Made by a program: the position numbers and the translations under genes. Positions 43,601 through 53,734 of a stretch of 64,000 nt of DNA are shown piece by piece. Source of the DNA: Lumbricus terrestris. Lineage: Eukaryota; Annelida; Clitellata; Crassiclitellata; Lumbricidae. Location of the stretch: positions 19,958,372 through 20,022,371 of the forward strand of contig OX457047.1 in the NCBI GenBank assembly GCA_949752735.1. The letters are read 5' to 3'. The first letter of the stretch is position 1. Each line of letters opens with the position of its first letter. The notes under the pieces are model-generated. The model ran no database searches and had not been told where the DNA came from. It saw nothing but the letters and a program-made list of their open reading frames with translations.

Positions 43601-46600
43601 GGGCCGAGAGTGGAAGCCAGTGAAGTTGTTCAGTCATGAATGTAGAAATGTGGGAGAATCGAGGAAGACGGGCAATGAGCCTAGCAGCGGCATTGAGTAC
43701 AGATTGCAGAGGAGCTAGGCGAACCTTAGGCAGTCCAATAAGAACAGAGTTGCAATAGTCGATCCGAGAACATACAAAAGCATGCACAATTGAGGTAAAG
43801 ATCGATGATGAGACAGATTTGCGAATAGCCTTGAGACGCCTTAGCTGGAAATAGGAAGAGCGAGTAAGATTGGCAATGTGCTCAGTGAAGGTGAGAGAAC
43901 TATCAAGGGTGACACCTAGGTCTCGAACACTGGAGGAGAAGTTAAAGTGAGGAAAAGTTTGAGAGAGCAGTGAATAGTCGAGTTTTTGAAGCAGCTTAGG
44001 AGTGCCAAACCAAATCAACTGGGTTTTGGAAGAGTTCAAAGAAAGACGATTGGACGACATCCACAGGTGAAGATCTTGAGATAGAGCGTCGATTCGACTT
44101 GCAAGAAGGAGTTGAGCAGAAGGGGGTCCATGGACATAGGCTTGGACATCATCAGCGAAAAGGTGGCCAGTTGCAGAGTTACTAGGGAAAAGAGAGGTAA
44201 TACCAGCCGTGTAAAGGATGAATAGGAGTGGGCCTAGGACAGAACCCTGAGGAACACCCAAGACAACAGGGACCCACTGAGTCCTAGAGTCGCCAGAGAT
44301 GATCATTTGGGTGCGATCAGACAAGTAGGACCGAAACCAAAGGAGAGGAGAACCCTTGAGTCCGCAGGAGGTTTCAAGTCGTTGCAATAGAATCTCATGA
44401 TCAACCATGTCAAAGGCTGCAGAGACGTCGAAGAGAGCTAAAAGAGTGACATGAGACTTGTCAACAGCAGAGTATATATCAGAAAGCATGGAGAGGAGGG
44501 CTGTTTCCGTGGAGTGATTAGCCCTATAGCCAGACTGGTGGGATGGAAGGAGTCCCGATTGCTCAAGATAGGGGAGAAGTTGCATTGACACAAGTCTTTC
44601 AAGAGTCTTGGACAGAAAAGATAGGTTTGAGATTGGTCGATAGTTTTGACTGAGACTAGGGTCAAGATTGGGCTTCTTGAGTGCAGGAAAGACTAAGGCC
44701 CGTTTTTGTGAGGCAGGAATGCAGCCCTCAGCAAGTGACCTGTTGAAAAGATAAACAAATCTATCATACATGCATCATTGTATCAGGCACCCAAAGTGAA
44801 GTAAAGTGTACACAAAATTTAAGCTCAACTAACTTATTGATCACAGCATATCATTTTATCATCTTTTCAACTATTATATCATTAAATATCATCCTCAATG
44901 CATTATACAATATTGACTCAATATCAGAATCCAATATTGACCAAATATTAGAATCTATTAAATTGCTTTTTGTATAATTGAGTGATTTTTGACTCTCTGC
45001 ATAAGAGACTCTGCGCAGAGGGCTTTGCGTGTATCTGGTTTTGCTCAATGGCTCTCACACTCCTGCTGATATCCTCGTTACAATCTTTATCTTGTAAAAT
45101 GATTCACAGCTGGGCCTGACAGCCATGGCTGCTAATCTAAGTTTCAAAACTTGACTGGTGGTTTCCTTTGACTGAGAAGGAACTTTGAAACTAACCTCTG
45201 CTATTATGATATCAGACCTAATCAGAAGCCAACTAAGCTATTTAATTTCTATTTATCTATGACACATGTATGTACAGTTGTACACATGTATATATGTATG
45301 AATGCAAACATGTATGTATGAACACATGCATCTGGCTATTTGTAAAGTGACTGTTAATAAACAAACTAAATGGGTGCTTAACAGTGTCTCTAACAAATCT
45401 GAAAACATTCTTGAGAGCGTTTGAAAATGTGTCTTGAGCTGTAAGACATGCAAGCAAAATAGCAAAGTGTGCAAGCAATAATACATGCAATACATGTCTC
45501 CGGTATTGTCAATCAGGGAAAAGAAGAATCAAATACCTGTACAGAACATCGCCGAATGTACAATTGTACATATACTGTCGCTTACCACATAAACGAGAGA
45601 GCTCACATGTACTGCCCTCAATACATTTGCTAACAAGTCCAGCATGAGTTGGGAGGCATGATGCTGCCACACGTTAGCCGAATTCACATGCTAATGAAAT
45701 GCGCATTATCAGACGTATACCATACAATAAATAATCATGAAGACAAACCTCCTGAAGGGACAGGCCGCTTGTTGAATTTACGACTCAGCAAACATAGCAA
45801 CAGCATGAAATTACCATACCCAACAAGACGCTTAGCGAGGTTGGCGAATCAAATACAAACACAGCAGAGCTGAATTAATGAATGAATGATCCCTTTAACA
45901 CTTTAAAGGTGTTGAATGAAAACAGAAGATAAATCCTCATTTATAACAGACAGATCAATAATCCTAAATCCACCAAGGACAAGCTCAATTTTGCCGAGCA
46001 CAGGAAAAAACGTAAAATATTTCACTGACCATTGATACCCTGATCTCTGCCCTGGTCGTCGGTAAACGAGTAGGTCTCAAGGCCACGCATGTCATAGAGA
46101 TGCTCACGAGTACTGGAAACAACTCGCTCGGAGCCGTTGAGCAGCAGGTAGTTCAGCAACCTCAGCGACTGTTTAATGCAACACACCTCAGTCAAAAGAT
46201 CATATCAGTAAAAGTAAGATGAGGGTCCACCCAAATATTATGTACGCAAAACATAGCATTTTCAGCCAGCCCTCCACTGTTGCAGCTCACACATTTTTGC
46301 GGAACCCATTCCCCATGCGTGTGTACACATAAGCTTCCCTACACCCTACAAAAGTTAATTAGCTAACGTCATCTATAAATATTTATTTTACTGCAGGTGT
46401 AAGTTACCATTTACATTGGGGTCATTGCATAATTACGTAACGCTCGAGGGTGGGTGGGGTCACTGAGAACTTTACGAAACGTTACGTGGGTGGGTGGGGG
46501 AAGCTGAACGTTACGTAACGCCATGAAAAAAATTATTAATGAATATTAGATTACCATCGAAAGATTCGAATGACACTTCAGACATGATGTGGTCGAAGTT

Positions 46601-49600
46601 TAAACTTCGTGGCATTGATTTAAAACTTAACCGAAGTTGGTCTATTTATCTGAATAAGATTCGGCAGCAGACACCAGTTACATGCCAGGTCAATTCTGTT
46701 CTCCCATTTGTGCCAACCGGAAACCGCTGTTCGAATTGTTTGGATATGTGATAGCTTTACCAACGAAACAACGTGGTAGGCCTAATTGCCCTTGGATTCC
46801 TGACATTGAAGAACCACTTTGAAGCATGCTTTACTTAGTGGACACGATCTCAAACATTTAAAATTAATGCCCAACGAAACTCGGCAATATTTCTATTAAT
46901 AATTAACGAAATGCCCAGACTAAGCAAATAATTAGTTCACCTTAATTTTGATTAATAACTGTTAATGAGACAGTCCGTGAAACTTTTCAGCAGTGTAAAA
47001 TTTTATTCTTGCGGTAGGCCTATAGCTTATAATTTAAGAAAATCACAGTTCATGCATGACTCGTTTATATGAATAAAACATTGTGTATATTTTGAGCCTA
47101 GTCTATATACTGTCAAATTAGCCTAAAATTCACATGCAAGGCTATATTAAAGTCACTATGAAACTCATATAGTGCAATAATAGACTGAAATCTCAACTGA
47201 TTTTATTGAATAGGCCTAATCGTTACGTAACGCTGGGGAGGGTGGGTGGGTCAAGGGCAACGTTACGAAGCGTTACAGGGTGGGTGGGTGGGCCGAAAAC
47301 GGTCATTTTCGGCGTTACGTAATTATGCAATGACCCCTTGTTAAACATCATAGAAATTTGCTAGCCAAATTTTTTAACTGTTATTGTTTACTGCTTAGAC
47401 CTTAACCGAATTTAATGATTATGTTGTGAAACGCTTACTATAGGATCATACAGTCATAAATAGACTAACGTGGAAGCTAAAATTAGAAATTTATTTTGTG
47501 TATACATGTACATTTTGTTGAGACCCTCCCCGCTTTAAGCAGCCCTATGCAAATCGCCTTAAATACGATAACCCTCCCTCTCCCTGCATGCGTAATATAT
47601 GGACCACCCCTATTGGGCAAACGATGGTAAACTAAAACACAATTGTGCATCTGGTATAATGTAAAAACTATTTACAGAACTGTGCACAGCAAAACTTTTT
47701 CAATGGAGCAGCATGGAGCTGTGTACATAGTAATCTCGATGTAAAACTATATAACAGACATGGGAGAACAACTTTCTAACACAGTGATAAAAGAAGGGCA
47801 TTTGGTATATGTGGGGCGCGGTGGTGTAGTGGCGGCGTCGTTGCCTTGAAGCCGGAAGGTTCAAGGTTCGAATCTACCTCGCCGCGTAGGGACCTTGGGC
47901 AAGTCCTTCACTTGCAATTGCTCAGCGCTTCGGCGTGAAACTCCGATGCAGTGTCCACTCTGCATTCGGGAGCGCCTCTGAGTAGAGAGAGGGGCGCTAT
48001 AACAAGTGCACATAAAAACAAACACATACGAACATATAGCGCCCCTTCAAGCTCACTACTCAGAGGCGATCCCAACTACAGCGCAGACACGGCATCAAAG
48101 TTTCACTCTGAAGCGCACGAACAACTGAAAGTGAAGGACTTGCTCAGTCACTTTTAGGTTGTCACTATTTGATGTGAGTGCGGCTTTCGATACTGTGGAT
48201 CACGATATCCTTCATAAACGCCTATCAACCTCGTTTGGTCTTTCTGGGAACTTTCTCGACTGGCTTGGCTCCTTCCTTCACGACCGTTCCTTCTCTGTGG
48301 TCTACGGGTCCACCAGGACTCCGTGGGTTCCTGCTCCGTATGGCCTGCCCCAGGGTTCTGTCCTGGGCCCACTCTTATATATTATTTATACTGCTGATCT
48401 TGGTTCTCTCCTTGCCGCTTCTTCTGTCCTGAGCCAATCCTATGCGGATGACCTGCAAGCGTATTTGCATTGTCTTGCGCCAGCAGCCCTATCCACCGTT
48501 AGGGTCATGAGCCGGACAATGGAGGCTTTGGAGGCCTGGATGTCCTCCAGTCGCCTTCGGCTAAACTCTACCAAAACTCAATTTATTTGGTTTGGCACAC
48601 GCCAACAGCTCGCTAAAATTGACCTGGAGGTTCTTGCTCGAGAGTTCCCTCACTTTACCTTCTCTTCCTCTGTCCGGGATCTTGGAGTCACACTGGACCA
48701 AGAACTTACTTTTACGCGGCATATCAACCTGCTATGCCGCAGTTGCTACTACCAATTGCGTCAGCTTAGAGTAGTGCTCCGCTCCTTAACCTTCAATGCT
48801 GCCTTAACGCTAGTCCATTCTTTTGTCGTCTCTCGTCTGGACTACTGCAGCGCCCTCTATGTGGGTCTTCCGGTGACTCGGGTTGGGTGCTTGGATCGGG
48901 TCTTGCGCTCTGCGGCACGCCTTGTTGGTCGCATCCCAAGATTCGGTCATGTTACTGACTATATGCGGGATGTCTTGCATTGGCTCCCTTTTTCACAAAG
49001 GATCACTTACCGGATATCTTCCTTGGTTTGGCGCTGTCTCGCGGGTGTGGCCCCTGTCTATTTGCAGGAGCTCTGTTGCTCCACCCTGAACGTCCAGCGC
49101 CGTGGCTCTCTCCGCTCTTCTAAACAGGCTCAGCTTCTTGTCCCCCGATCACGCACTTCTATTACACAGAACCGTGCCTTTTCTGTCGTTGGCCCTGCAA
49201 CCTGGAATGGGCTCCCTGTGGAACTACGTCTTGTGCCTAGAGCCTTTGAGACTACGTTCTACTCTGCTCTTAAAACTATTCTTTTTAACCGTGGTTGGGT
49301 CGGGAGCGCTTCTGAGTAGATACTCTTGAAGAAGCGCTATATAAGTGTTTGAAATGAATGAATGAATGAATGAGTAAATAACTGGTTTGGTTTTGAGATG
49401 TATTCATACCCGCAACCTTCCGACTCCAAGGACCTAACCCACCACTACACTACCGCATCCCAAATATCTGTCAAGATCAACTACAAAAGTGCAATATGAC
49501 TTAAGATAAAAGCAAAAGTTTTCAAAAGTTCCTTTGTCAGCTGTAACGCTTGAAGGAAAAGTATGCAACTGATCAAGCACGACGTACTTTGTAGGCTCGC

Positions 49601-50405
49601 CTCCAGTTCTTTGCGTTATCGATAAGCATTCTCTTCCAAAGCATTCCCATCACCTCCGCAAAATGTTCGTAAGTGAAAGTGTACTGAGCGATTTCTTGCA
49701 TGATTGGTCCGGTAGGACCCCATGCATCGTCGTTTGTAGCCTCTCGTACCTTTGCCTCAACCTCCGTGTAGCTCATGACCACATTTGTCCTGTTCAAAAG
49801 GATAATAACAAATTGCTTAAATTCTAATTCATAATAATAAAAAGCAAATTAAGCAAATCAGTTCCTCAAAAATAACATGACTCTTTCAAATAATTACACA
49901 ATTAACAACAGGTAATATCTGTCACTTAATTATACACGAGTTCTAAACTTGTCGAACTGTGTTTTAAGCAAATAAGTTCATCCAAAAGAGCATGACTGAC
50001 AAAATTGCACAAGGAAGTACAATTCAAAATATAACGAGAATGGCACTCCGTGAATTAATCCCCATTGTTATTTTTGTCAATGTTGGTTGTAATCGATAAG
50101 CTGAATCTGACAGCACAGGTTAAATGGCAGATTGTTTTATGTAAGATAAGTCCATAAAACAAGTTATTTACATGACAACCTAAAAGTGACAACACAAGAA
50201 AGCAATACATCAAGTTGCGATTGGGTGCCTGCAAATGACTAAAGCTGTAATAAGTGCTAAACTTCACTCAGCTTTCCATTGCTTAATACACAATTTTTCA
50301 TTTACACTCATGTGCCATCCCTCCGTTCGAAGGGCGTTGTCAACTATCTATAACTCACACTTTGTCCGTGAGGCCACGGAATTTCTCCAGCGCCACGTTA
50401 ATCAT
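31400..50405 (-). CDS. CLINT1: CLINT1 / epsinR (ENTH-domain clathrin interactor) homologue, 11 exons
   Basis: Spliced minus-strand gene. Exons: 50405-50359, 49789-49588, 46168-46030, 41566-41417, 40232-40067, 37306-37102, 35933-35828, 34845-34779, 33433-32962, 32455-32302, 31686-31400. All junctions are GT-AG with matching phases; the total is 1995 nt, or 664 codons plus a stop (vertebrate CLINT1 about 625). The ENTH domain spans residues of about 16-160 (NVVMSYTEVEAKVREATNDD, MGMLWKRMLIDNAKNWRRAY, LLLNGSERVVSSTREHLYD, KKTKKNKDKYVG). Next comes a charged linker, acidic-Phe motifs (GDFADFADF), a SLWSGTNVNINLDNL block and a QGMMG-repeat tail ending FANFGK, as in CLINT1. Family role: binds PI4P, clathrin, AP-1/GGA and the SNARE Vti1b in trans-Golgi/endosome traffic. 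Introns hold LINEs, hAT-like elements and other repeats. Confidence 0.93.
32075..32187 (+). repeat. small dispersed repeat, copy A
   Basis: ATTCAAACGGGCGAGCGGTG...GGATCTCACC and ...TATAAAATCCGACTACATTT. A second copy (58947-59032) lies inside a hAT-like element. Possibly a short SINE. Confidence 0.6.
32200..32296 (+). mobile_element. family-1 3' end abutting CLINT1 exon 10 donor
   Basis: AGTCGGGAGCACCACAGAGTAG with tail GAATGAATAAATAAATGAA ending 6 nt from the exon. Antisense to CLINT1. Confidence 0.7.
32302..32455 (-). CDS. CLINT1: CLINT1 exon 10
   Basis: Encodes LKANSLWSGTNVNINLDNLA, equivalent to the STWSDPSVNISLDNLLPG block of vertebrate CLINT1, then KSTAPSMKQLQLGQTAPVRP. Donor GTAACT. 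A LINE tail ends 6 nt from the exon. Confidence 0.92.
32795..32880 (-). mobile_element. family-2 3' end fragment
   Basis: TTTATAAAGCGCCTCTCACA...CAGAGACGCTTCCATATGGG. Confidence 0.6.
32962..33433 (-). CDS. CLINT1: CLINT1 exon 9 (disordered)
   Basis: A 472-nt exon after a pyrimidine tract and AAAAG acceptor; donor GTAGGT. Pro/Ser/Gln-rich, with LLGGLFVDLP, which resembles a clathrin/adaptor box. Confidence 0.88.
33560..33960. other. CLINT1 intron 8 segment, unrecognised
   Basis: Moderate-GC stretch with small open frames on both strands (MAVVKQCNIGFVPYGC...). No family recognised; may be an old mobile-element remnant. Confidence 0.35.
34207..34276. mobile_element. decayed copy of the TTAA MITE
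   Basis: CCTTAACTTTTTATCGACC...GGTCGGTAAAGGGTCAA with the same TATGGGAAA centre as 18714-18775. Confidence 0.45.
34615..34710 (+). mobile_element. family-2 3' end fragment
   Basis: CACTGGGAGTGCATTTGAAA...AAGCACTTTATAAATGGTCA. Confidence 0.65.
34779..34845 (-). CDS. CLINT1: CLINT1 exon 8
   Basis: A 67-nt exon, acceptor TTCAG, donor GTAAAT. Encodes GTTIPKKTVQISSVPSAAKP then R. Phase 1 in and 2 out fit both neighbours; the sequence is not strongly conserved. Confidence 0.75.
35500..35650. repeat. ATCATTGTCATCATTACTAT tandem repeat
   Basis: About seven units of 20-21 bp with variants, in CLINT1 intron 7. Confidence 0.8.
35828..35933 (-). CDS. CLINT1: CLINT1 exon 7 (acidic-Phe motifs)
   Basis: Encodes NTAAANGDFADFADFKSADD. 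The repeated acidic-Phe motifs (DFADFADF) fit binding to the gamma-ear domains of AP-1 and GGA, as known for epsinR. Acceptor GAGCAG, donor GTAATA. Confidence 0.87.
36272..36412. mobile_element. hAT-like MITE, 141 bp
   Basis: CATAGGTGCAATCACG and GTGGTTGCGCCTATG ends with identical GTTACCAC flanks (36264-36271, 36413-36420). Confidence 0.82.
37040..37088 (+). mobile_element. family-1 tail abutting CLINT1 exon 6 donor
   Basis: AGTAGTTTCCTTGAAAAGGT, GCTACATAAATACAC and GAATGAATGAA; about 14 nt from the exon. Antisense to CLINT1. Confidence 0.65.
37102..37306 (-). CDS. CLINT1: CLINT1 exon 6 (charged linker)
   Basis: Acceptor TTTTAG, donor GTAACG, phase 0 out. Acidic then Arg/Ser-rich (DDDEDVSTERRNYIREDDEG; RSSGYRDRHSNREGGRN), like the charged linker of vertebrate CLINT1. 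A LINE tail sits about 14 nt into the intron. Confidence 0.85.
37845..37990. repeat. 13-bp tandem repeat CAAGACCAAGTCT
   Basis: About ten units in CLINT1 intron 5. Too regular to be coding. Confidence 0.85.
38310..38665 (+). mobile_element. family-1 LINE 3' end
   Basis: RT C-terminus (VWRCCQGLAPIYLRELCS; RAFSVVGPVVWNGL), hairpin GGGAGCGCCTCTGAGTAG...GAAGCGCTATATAAATG and GAATGAATGAATGAAAG. Confidence 0.88.
39130..39520. repeat. degenerate ACACTAGATTGAACAAC repeat
   Basis: About 17-22-bp units (CAACACTA...AGATTGAA) in variable copies. Confidence 0.7.
39530..39830 (+). mobile_element. LINE ORF C-terminal remnant
   Basis: HKIRKRRLTWFRHLMRMEEK and LPARALYCHVDGKRSRGRQG, then (other frame) WMDNVRQDLEEMDMNIRAAV. 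Typical of the C-terminus of another LINE type; frameshifted. Part of it (GGAGAGAAGAGGATCAAACA) recurs at 39958. Confidence 0.7.
40067..40232 (-). CDS. CLINT1: CLINT1 exon 5
   Basis: Acceptor TTTGTAG, donor GTAGGT. Encodes DDYDNYEPSSSRRTTNQLDD, KDWQIGNKSIAEEAIDKVKE and FVGGIKIFDTQED. Equivalent to the linker helix after ENTH. Confidence 0.85.
40360..40470 (-). mobile_element. family-1 3' end, reversed
   Basis: (CATT)n, GATAGCGCCCCTTTTGAAGG, CTACTCAGGAGCACTCC. Confidence 0.7.
40505..40750 (-). mobile_element. second tRNA-derived SINE family
   Basis: Reverse strand reads GGGGCTCGGTAGCACAATGG...GCGAGTTCGAGCCCC, a tRNA-like head with boxes A and B. The other end is AT-rich with (AAT)n. Confidence 0.6.
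41417..41566 (-). CDS. CLINT1: CLINT1 exon 4 (end of ENTH)
   Basis: Encodes VRQKTKEIIALVQDDEALRM, ERKKTKKNKDKYVG, then a polyglycine run and SSFRYS before GTGAGT. Vertebrates have GGFRYSERYD here; the run of eight or more Gly is an expansion from GGA/GGT codons. Confidence 0.95.
41640..43200. other. CLINT1 intron 3, first part
   Basis: No gene. A 57-bp exact tandem duplication (CGACCACAGTTGTAAATACA...) lies at about 42290-42403. Confidence 0.6.
43215..44775 (-). mobile_element. family-2 CR1/L2-like LINE with long RT frame
   Basis: A 481-codon frame, 44771-43326, holds the RT domain: KRALVFPALKKPN, NYRPISNLSFLSKTLERLV, DVSAAFDMVDHEILL, GVPQGSVLGPLLFILY, LFADDVQAY (catalytic FADD), SSKTQLIWFG, VRDLGVTLDSSLTF, DYCNSVLIGLP. 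The endonuclease part is missing (5' truncated). The 3' end has a hairpin with AAGCGCTTTATAAATGGTCA and a (GATAA)n tail at 43222-43240. Same strand as CLINT1, in intron 3. Confidence 0.93.
46030..46168 (-). CDS. CLINT1: CLINT1 exon 3 (ENTH)
   Basis: Encodes SLRLLNYLLLNGSERVVSST, REHLYDMRGLETYSF and DQGRDQGIN; donor GTCAGT. Continues the ENTH helical bundle. Confidence 0.96.
46418..47337. mobile_element. 920-bp element with GGGGTCATTGCATAATTACG ends
   Basis: Perfect inverted ends of about 26 bp, each followed by G-rich GGGTGGGTGG segments with TTACGTAACG motifs. Interior has no transposase. TT lies next to both ends; no longer duplication seen. Confidence 0.75.
47813..48015 (+). mobile_element. 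tRNA-derived SINE, well preserved
   Basis: GCGCGGTGGTGTAGTGG (box A), AAGGTTCGAATCTACC (box B), ACCTTGGGCAAGTCCTTCAC, then GGGAGCGCCTCTGAGTAGAG...GGGGCGCTATAACAAG. Confidence 0.9.
48025..48155 (-). mobile_element. SINE, reversed and truncated
   Basis: ATATAGCGCCCCTTCAAGCT...GAAGTGAAGGACTTGCTCAG; faces the previous SINE and touches the next LINE. Confidence 0.75.
48158..49375 (+). mobile_element. family-1 CR1/L2-like LINE with intact RT remnant
   Basis: An uninterrupted frame, 48159-49319 (386 codons), begins inside RT at SLFDVSAAFDTVDHDILHKR and includes GLPQGSVLGPLLYIIYTADL, SYADDLQAYL (catalytic YADD), SVRDLGVTLDQELTF, RLDYCSALYVGLP and SVVGPATWNGLPVELR. Then comes the hairpin GGGAGCGCTTCTGAGTAG...GAAGCGCTATATAAGTG and (GAAT)n. 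5' truncated; antisense to CLINT1 in intron 2. Intact coding suggests a recent insertion. Confidence 0.93.
49588..49789 (-). CDS. CLINT1: CLINT1 exon 2 (ENTH core)
   Basis: Encodes TNVVMSYTEVEAKVREATND, DAWGPTGPIMQEI and LWKRMLIDNAKNWRRAYK; unmistakable ENTH sequence. Acceptor GAACAG, donor GTACGT, phase 0 out. Confidence 0.97.
50359..50405 (-). CDS. CLINT1: CLINT1 exon 1
   Basis: Encodes MINVALEKFRGLTDK plus two bases of a Val codon; donor GTGAGT. It aligns with the KVRELVDKATNVV start of vertebrate CLINT1 (helix 0, lipid-inserting). The start is the first Met of the frame. Confidence 0.82.
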
Positions 50406-51139
50406 CTTCGCCGTTCACGATAGATAAAGTTAATCCAGTAGTTCACACAGTGTCTCTTAAGTTATCACAAAAACCATTTGATGAAACTTGTAGGTCTTAA
50501 ATTAATTACGGTTTTACTATTAGTTTCGCTCGATTTACAACAGCAACTACACGGTGACGTGCCTCCTTCACCCCCGCGACATCTACATCCGCCAATTGTA
50601 CAGACTGGTGCCCTGCTTTTCTAGAAAAAGGTCTAATCGTATCGCTGTCAACGTTGGCTAACTACACATAATCCTTCATATGACTCAATAATAATAATCT
50701 TCATTTAATGACTCAATCCGACACACCGCAGAATGATTACACGTACATGTTATACGAAATACGGCCCACTATAGCACGACACGCAGGTCGGCTTTACAGC
50801 AGTGGGTTCGGTAGCTTAACACTAATGGCCTAAGTGCTGGATCACTTCTGGTCGGCCAAGCCAGAAGTGGGAGGGGCTATCTTTATCAAGGGTTGATCCT
50901 TGACTGTATAATAACGTAACCAGACGAAGTCACGCAACTATCAAATAAAAGAGTCAAAGTGTGGCTGTATTATGTCAAACAAATTTTTTTCGAGGGCAAC
51001 GGCCTCGATCTGTTGTCATAAGCCCTCGTAAAATCTGGATCCAGCCAACCACAGAATATTAACCTATAATGTGTAGCTACGCGTTATCTATTCTATGATC
51101 CAATCATCCAACTATCAGATGGTGCAGAATATTTTGTTT

Positions 51140-51365
51140 GTTTGTATGTGCACTTGTTATATAGCGCCACCTCAAGATTACTACTCAGAAGCGCTCCCAA
51201 ATACAGCCGCGGACACTGAATCGGAGCTTCACGCCGAAGCGCGAGCAATTGCGAGTGAAGGACTATAGAGCTGTGATCGACTTGCCCAAGACCTTAGGCC
51301 TACTCGATCGATCGAGGCGGCTTAATTGAGGTGAATTCGAACCAGATCTGACGTTGCTGAAATTA
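51140..51365 (-). mobile_element. SINE, reversed, decayed
   Basis: TGCACTTGTTATATAGCGCC, CTACTCAGAAGCGCTCCC, GAGCTTCACGCCGAAGCGCG, GTGAATTCGAACC. Confidence 0.75.
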
Positions 51366-51521
51366 GGCCTAAGCCGTTCCTTGACTTTCGTTTATAATTA
51401 TTCACTATTTGTAAATTTAATAATAATATTTATAATAATAATGATGATAATAATAATTAAAGTATTATATTACTTATACAACGCTTAACGGGTTCTTTCG
51501 CTAACCCCTATAAAAAATTCA

Positions 51522-52108
<587 letters not shown>

Positions 52109-52149
52109 GGAAGCTTAATTGGAAGCAGACGAATATATGGCCATTCCGG

Positions 52150-52950
52150 ACTGGTTTTATAGCAGTAGTTATAGAAGCGAATAGTCCCCGATGGATCCTA
52201 AATACTTCGGGGAAATAATAATAATAAATAAATAATATTTAAAAAATAAAAAATAATAATTACTATTGTGGAGAGAAACTTAATTGCCTCGCATTCATAA
52301 ATCTTGTCTTTGTTTTTCATAACGCTTTTTGACAACACTGTCAGTAGATCTAAATAGCGCAGTAGGCCTACGTATAGGCCTACAGGGATTGCATTTGGAG
52401 CACATGCAGTAGGCCCTATAGGCCTATTAGACCTACCATCTGTTCCGTATCGATAGGCCTATGCAGATCGAGCTGATAAGCCTAATCCGACACTAATTAA
52501 ATAATAATTTAGGCCTACCTTTAACCTTTTAGATAACTTATTGACTTTTGCTTTTTATATATAGGCCATGGCCAGTGGTGACTGTGGGGTCTATCATTTC
52601 AATAGCCTATAGAACAATTCAATAGGCATGAGAACTAGGAACCTCAATTGATAGTCTGGTGCGAAATATTTGCTGTATATGCCGATAGTGGCCTAGCTAC
52701 CAGCAACCGTGTCTTTACATGCAGCTTATGCGTATAGGGCCTACACGTGCGTGCATGTATTACAAGAGATAATTCTAATTAAGCTGCAACCAAATTATAG
52801 AATTATTAAGATTCCTGCATTAAGTAGAAAGATCTTGAGCTACAACTCTAGCGGCGAAATATGATGACCTGATAGATATCGCCCAACGGAGTAGCGTACA
52901 TGTTTGGGCTTAGGCTACAGCCGAAAAATAAATCTATAGGCCAAGTCTAT
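52150..52950. other. intergenic with AGGCCTAT motifs
   Basis: No gene. The short motif TAGGCCTAT and its inverse recur many times here and elsewhere in AT-rich parts. Confidence 0.5.
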
Positions 52951-52959
52951 ACATATGTT

Positions 52960-53170
52960 TGTATGTGCATTTGATACGGCGCCCCTTCAAGCTCTCTGCT
53001 CAGAGGCGCTCCTGACTACAGAGTGGAGTTTAACGCCGAAGCGCATAGCAATTCCGAGTGAAGGACTTGCAAAAGGTCCCTATATACGCGGCGACTTCAG
53101 GTGGATTCGAACCTGCAACTCTTCGGCTGCAAGGCGATGGACAGACCCACTACACCACCGCGCCACATGC
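52960..53170 (-). mobile_element. tRNA-derived SINE, reversed, full
   Basis: GCGCCCCTTCAAGCTCTCTG, AACGCCGAAGCGCATAGC, box B as GGATTCGAACC (53103-53113) and box A as CCACTACACCACCGCGCC. Confidence 0.88.
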
Positions 53171-53334
53171 ACATTGCTTCTTAGACCTAGTCGTTGTTAT
53201 TATTATTATCAGCTATATTTTATTATTTTGATAACCAGCTGACATCGTCACTGAGATTTTAGTTTTAATAATTATAAGACGTACAAGTCACACGGAGTCT
53301 TTGCTTAGTTATAAATATAATTATCTAACTTCAT

Positions 53335-53421
53335 CCCTTCGCCAGTTGAAGTCTTTTTATTTCCTCGGGGCTGTCACGCTGAGAGCGCCTCTGAATAGCT
53401 AATCTGTAAGAGGCGCTCTAT
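53335..53421 (+). mobile_element. family-1 LINE 3' end, interrupted
   Basis: GAGAGCGCCTCTGAATAGCT and AAGAGGCGCTCTATA; the remaining tail (AAATTCTTA) resumes at 53730 after an inserted element. Confidence 0.65.
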
Positions 53422-53427
53422 AGGCTA

Positions 53428-53721
53428 CATGGGCGTCCGCACATAGGGGCAAGAGGGGGCACTTGGCCACCTTGGAAAATCGATTTCCTATTTTTAAGTA
53501 CTACTTTGTGGTTTTTAACAAATTTCGTCGCACCAAAATGCTATATAATGTTACAAAATTATACACAATGTAAAACTGAGGATTTGACAAATATAGAGAC
53601 CTCTGTGAAAAATAACCGTGTTCTTAATTTTCTGCTTTGCATTTTTAAGCTCTTGCTGAAAAAAATTGACCGTGACCATTGTTTTTGCCCCCCCCTGCAA
53701 AAATTTCTGCGGGCGCCCATG
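53428..53721. mobile_element. short TIR element inside the LINE tail
   Basis: CATGGGCGTCCGCA and TGCGGGCGCCCATG ends. GCTCTATA occurs on both sides (53415-53422, 53722-53729) with a 5-nt GGCTA left of the first end. Confidence 0.6.
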
Positions 53722-53734
53722 GCTCTATAAATTC

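Noticed and set aside
47813..47900. Possible functional tRNA gene (boxes A and B present)
   Set aside because: The head is the start of a SINE with a conserved non-tRNA body, and no cloverleaf or acceptor pairing is complete.
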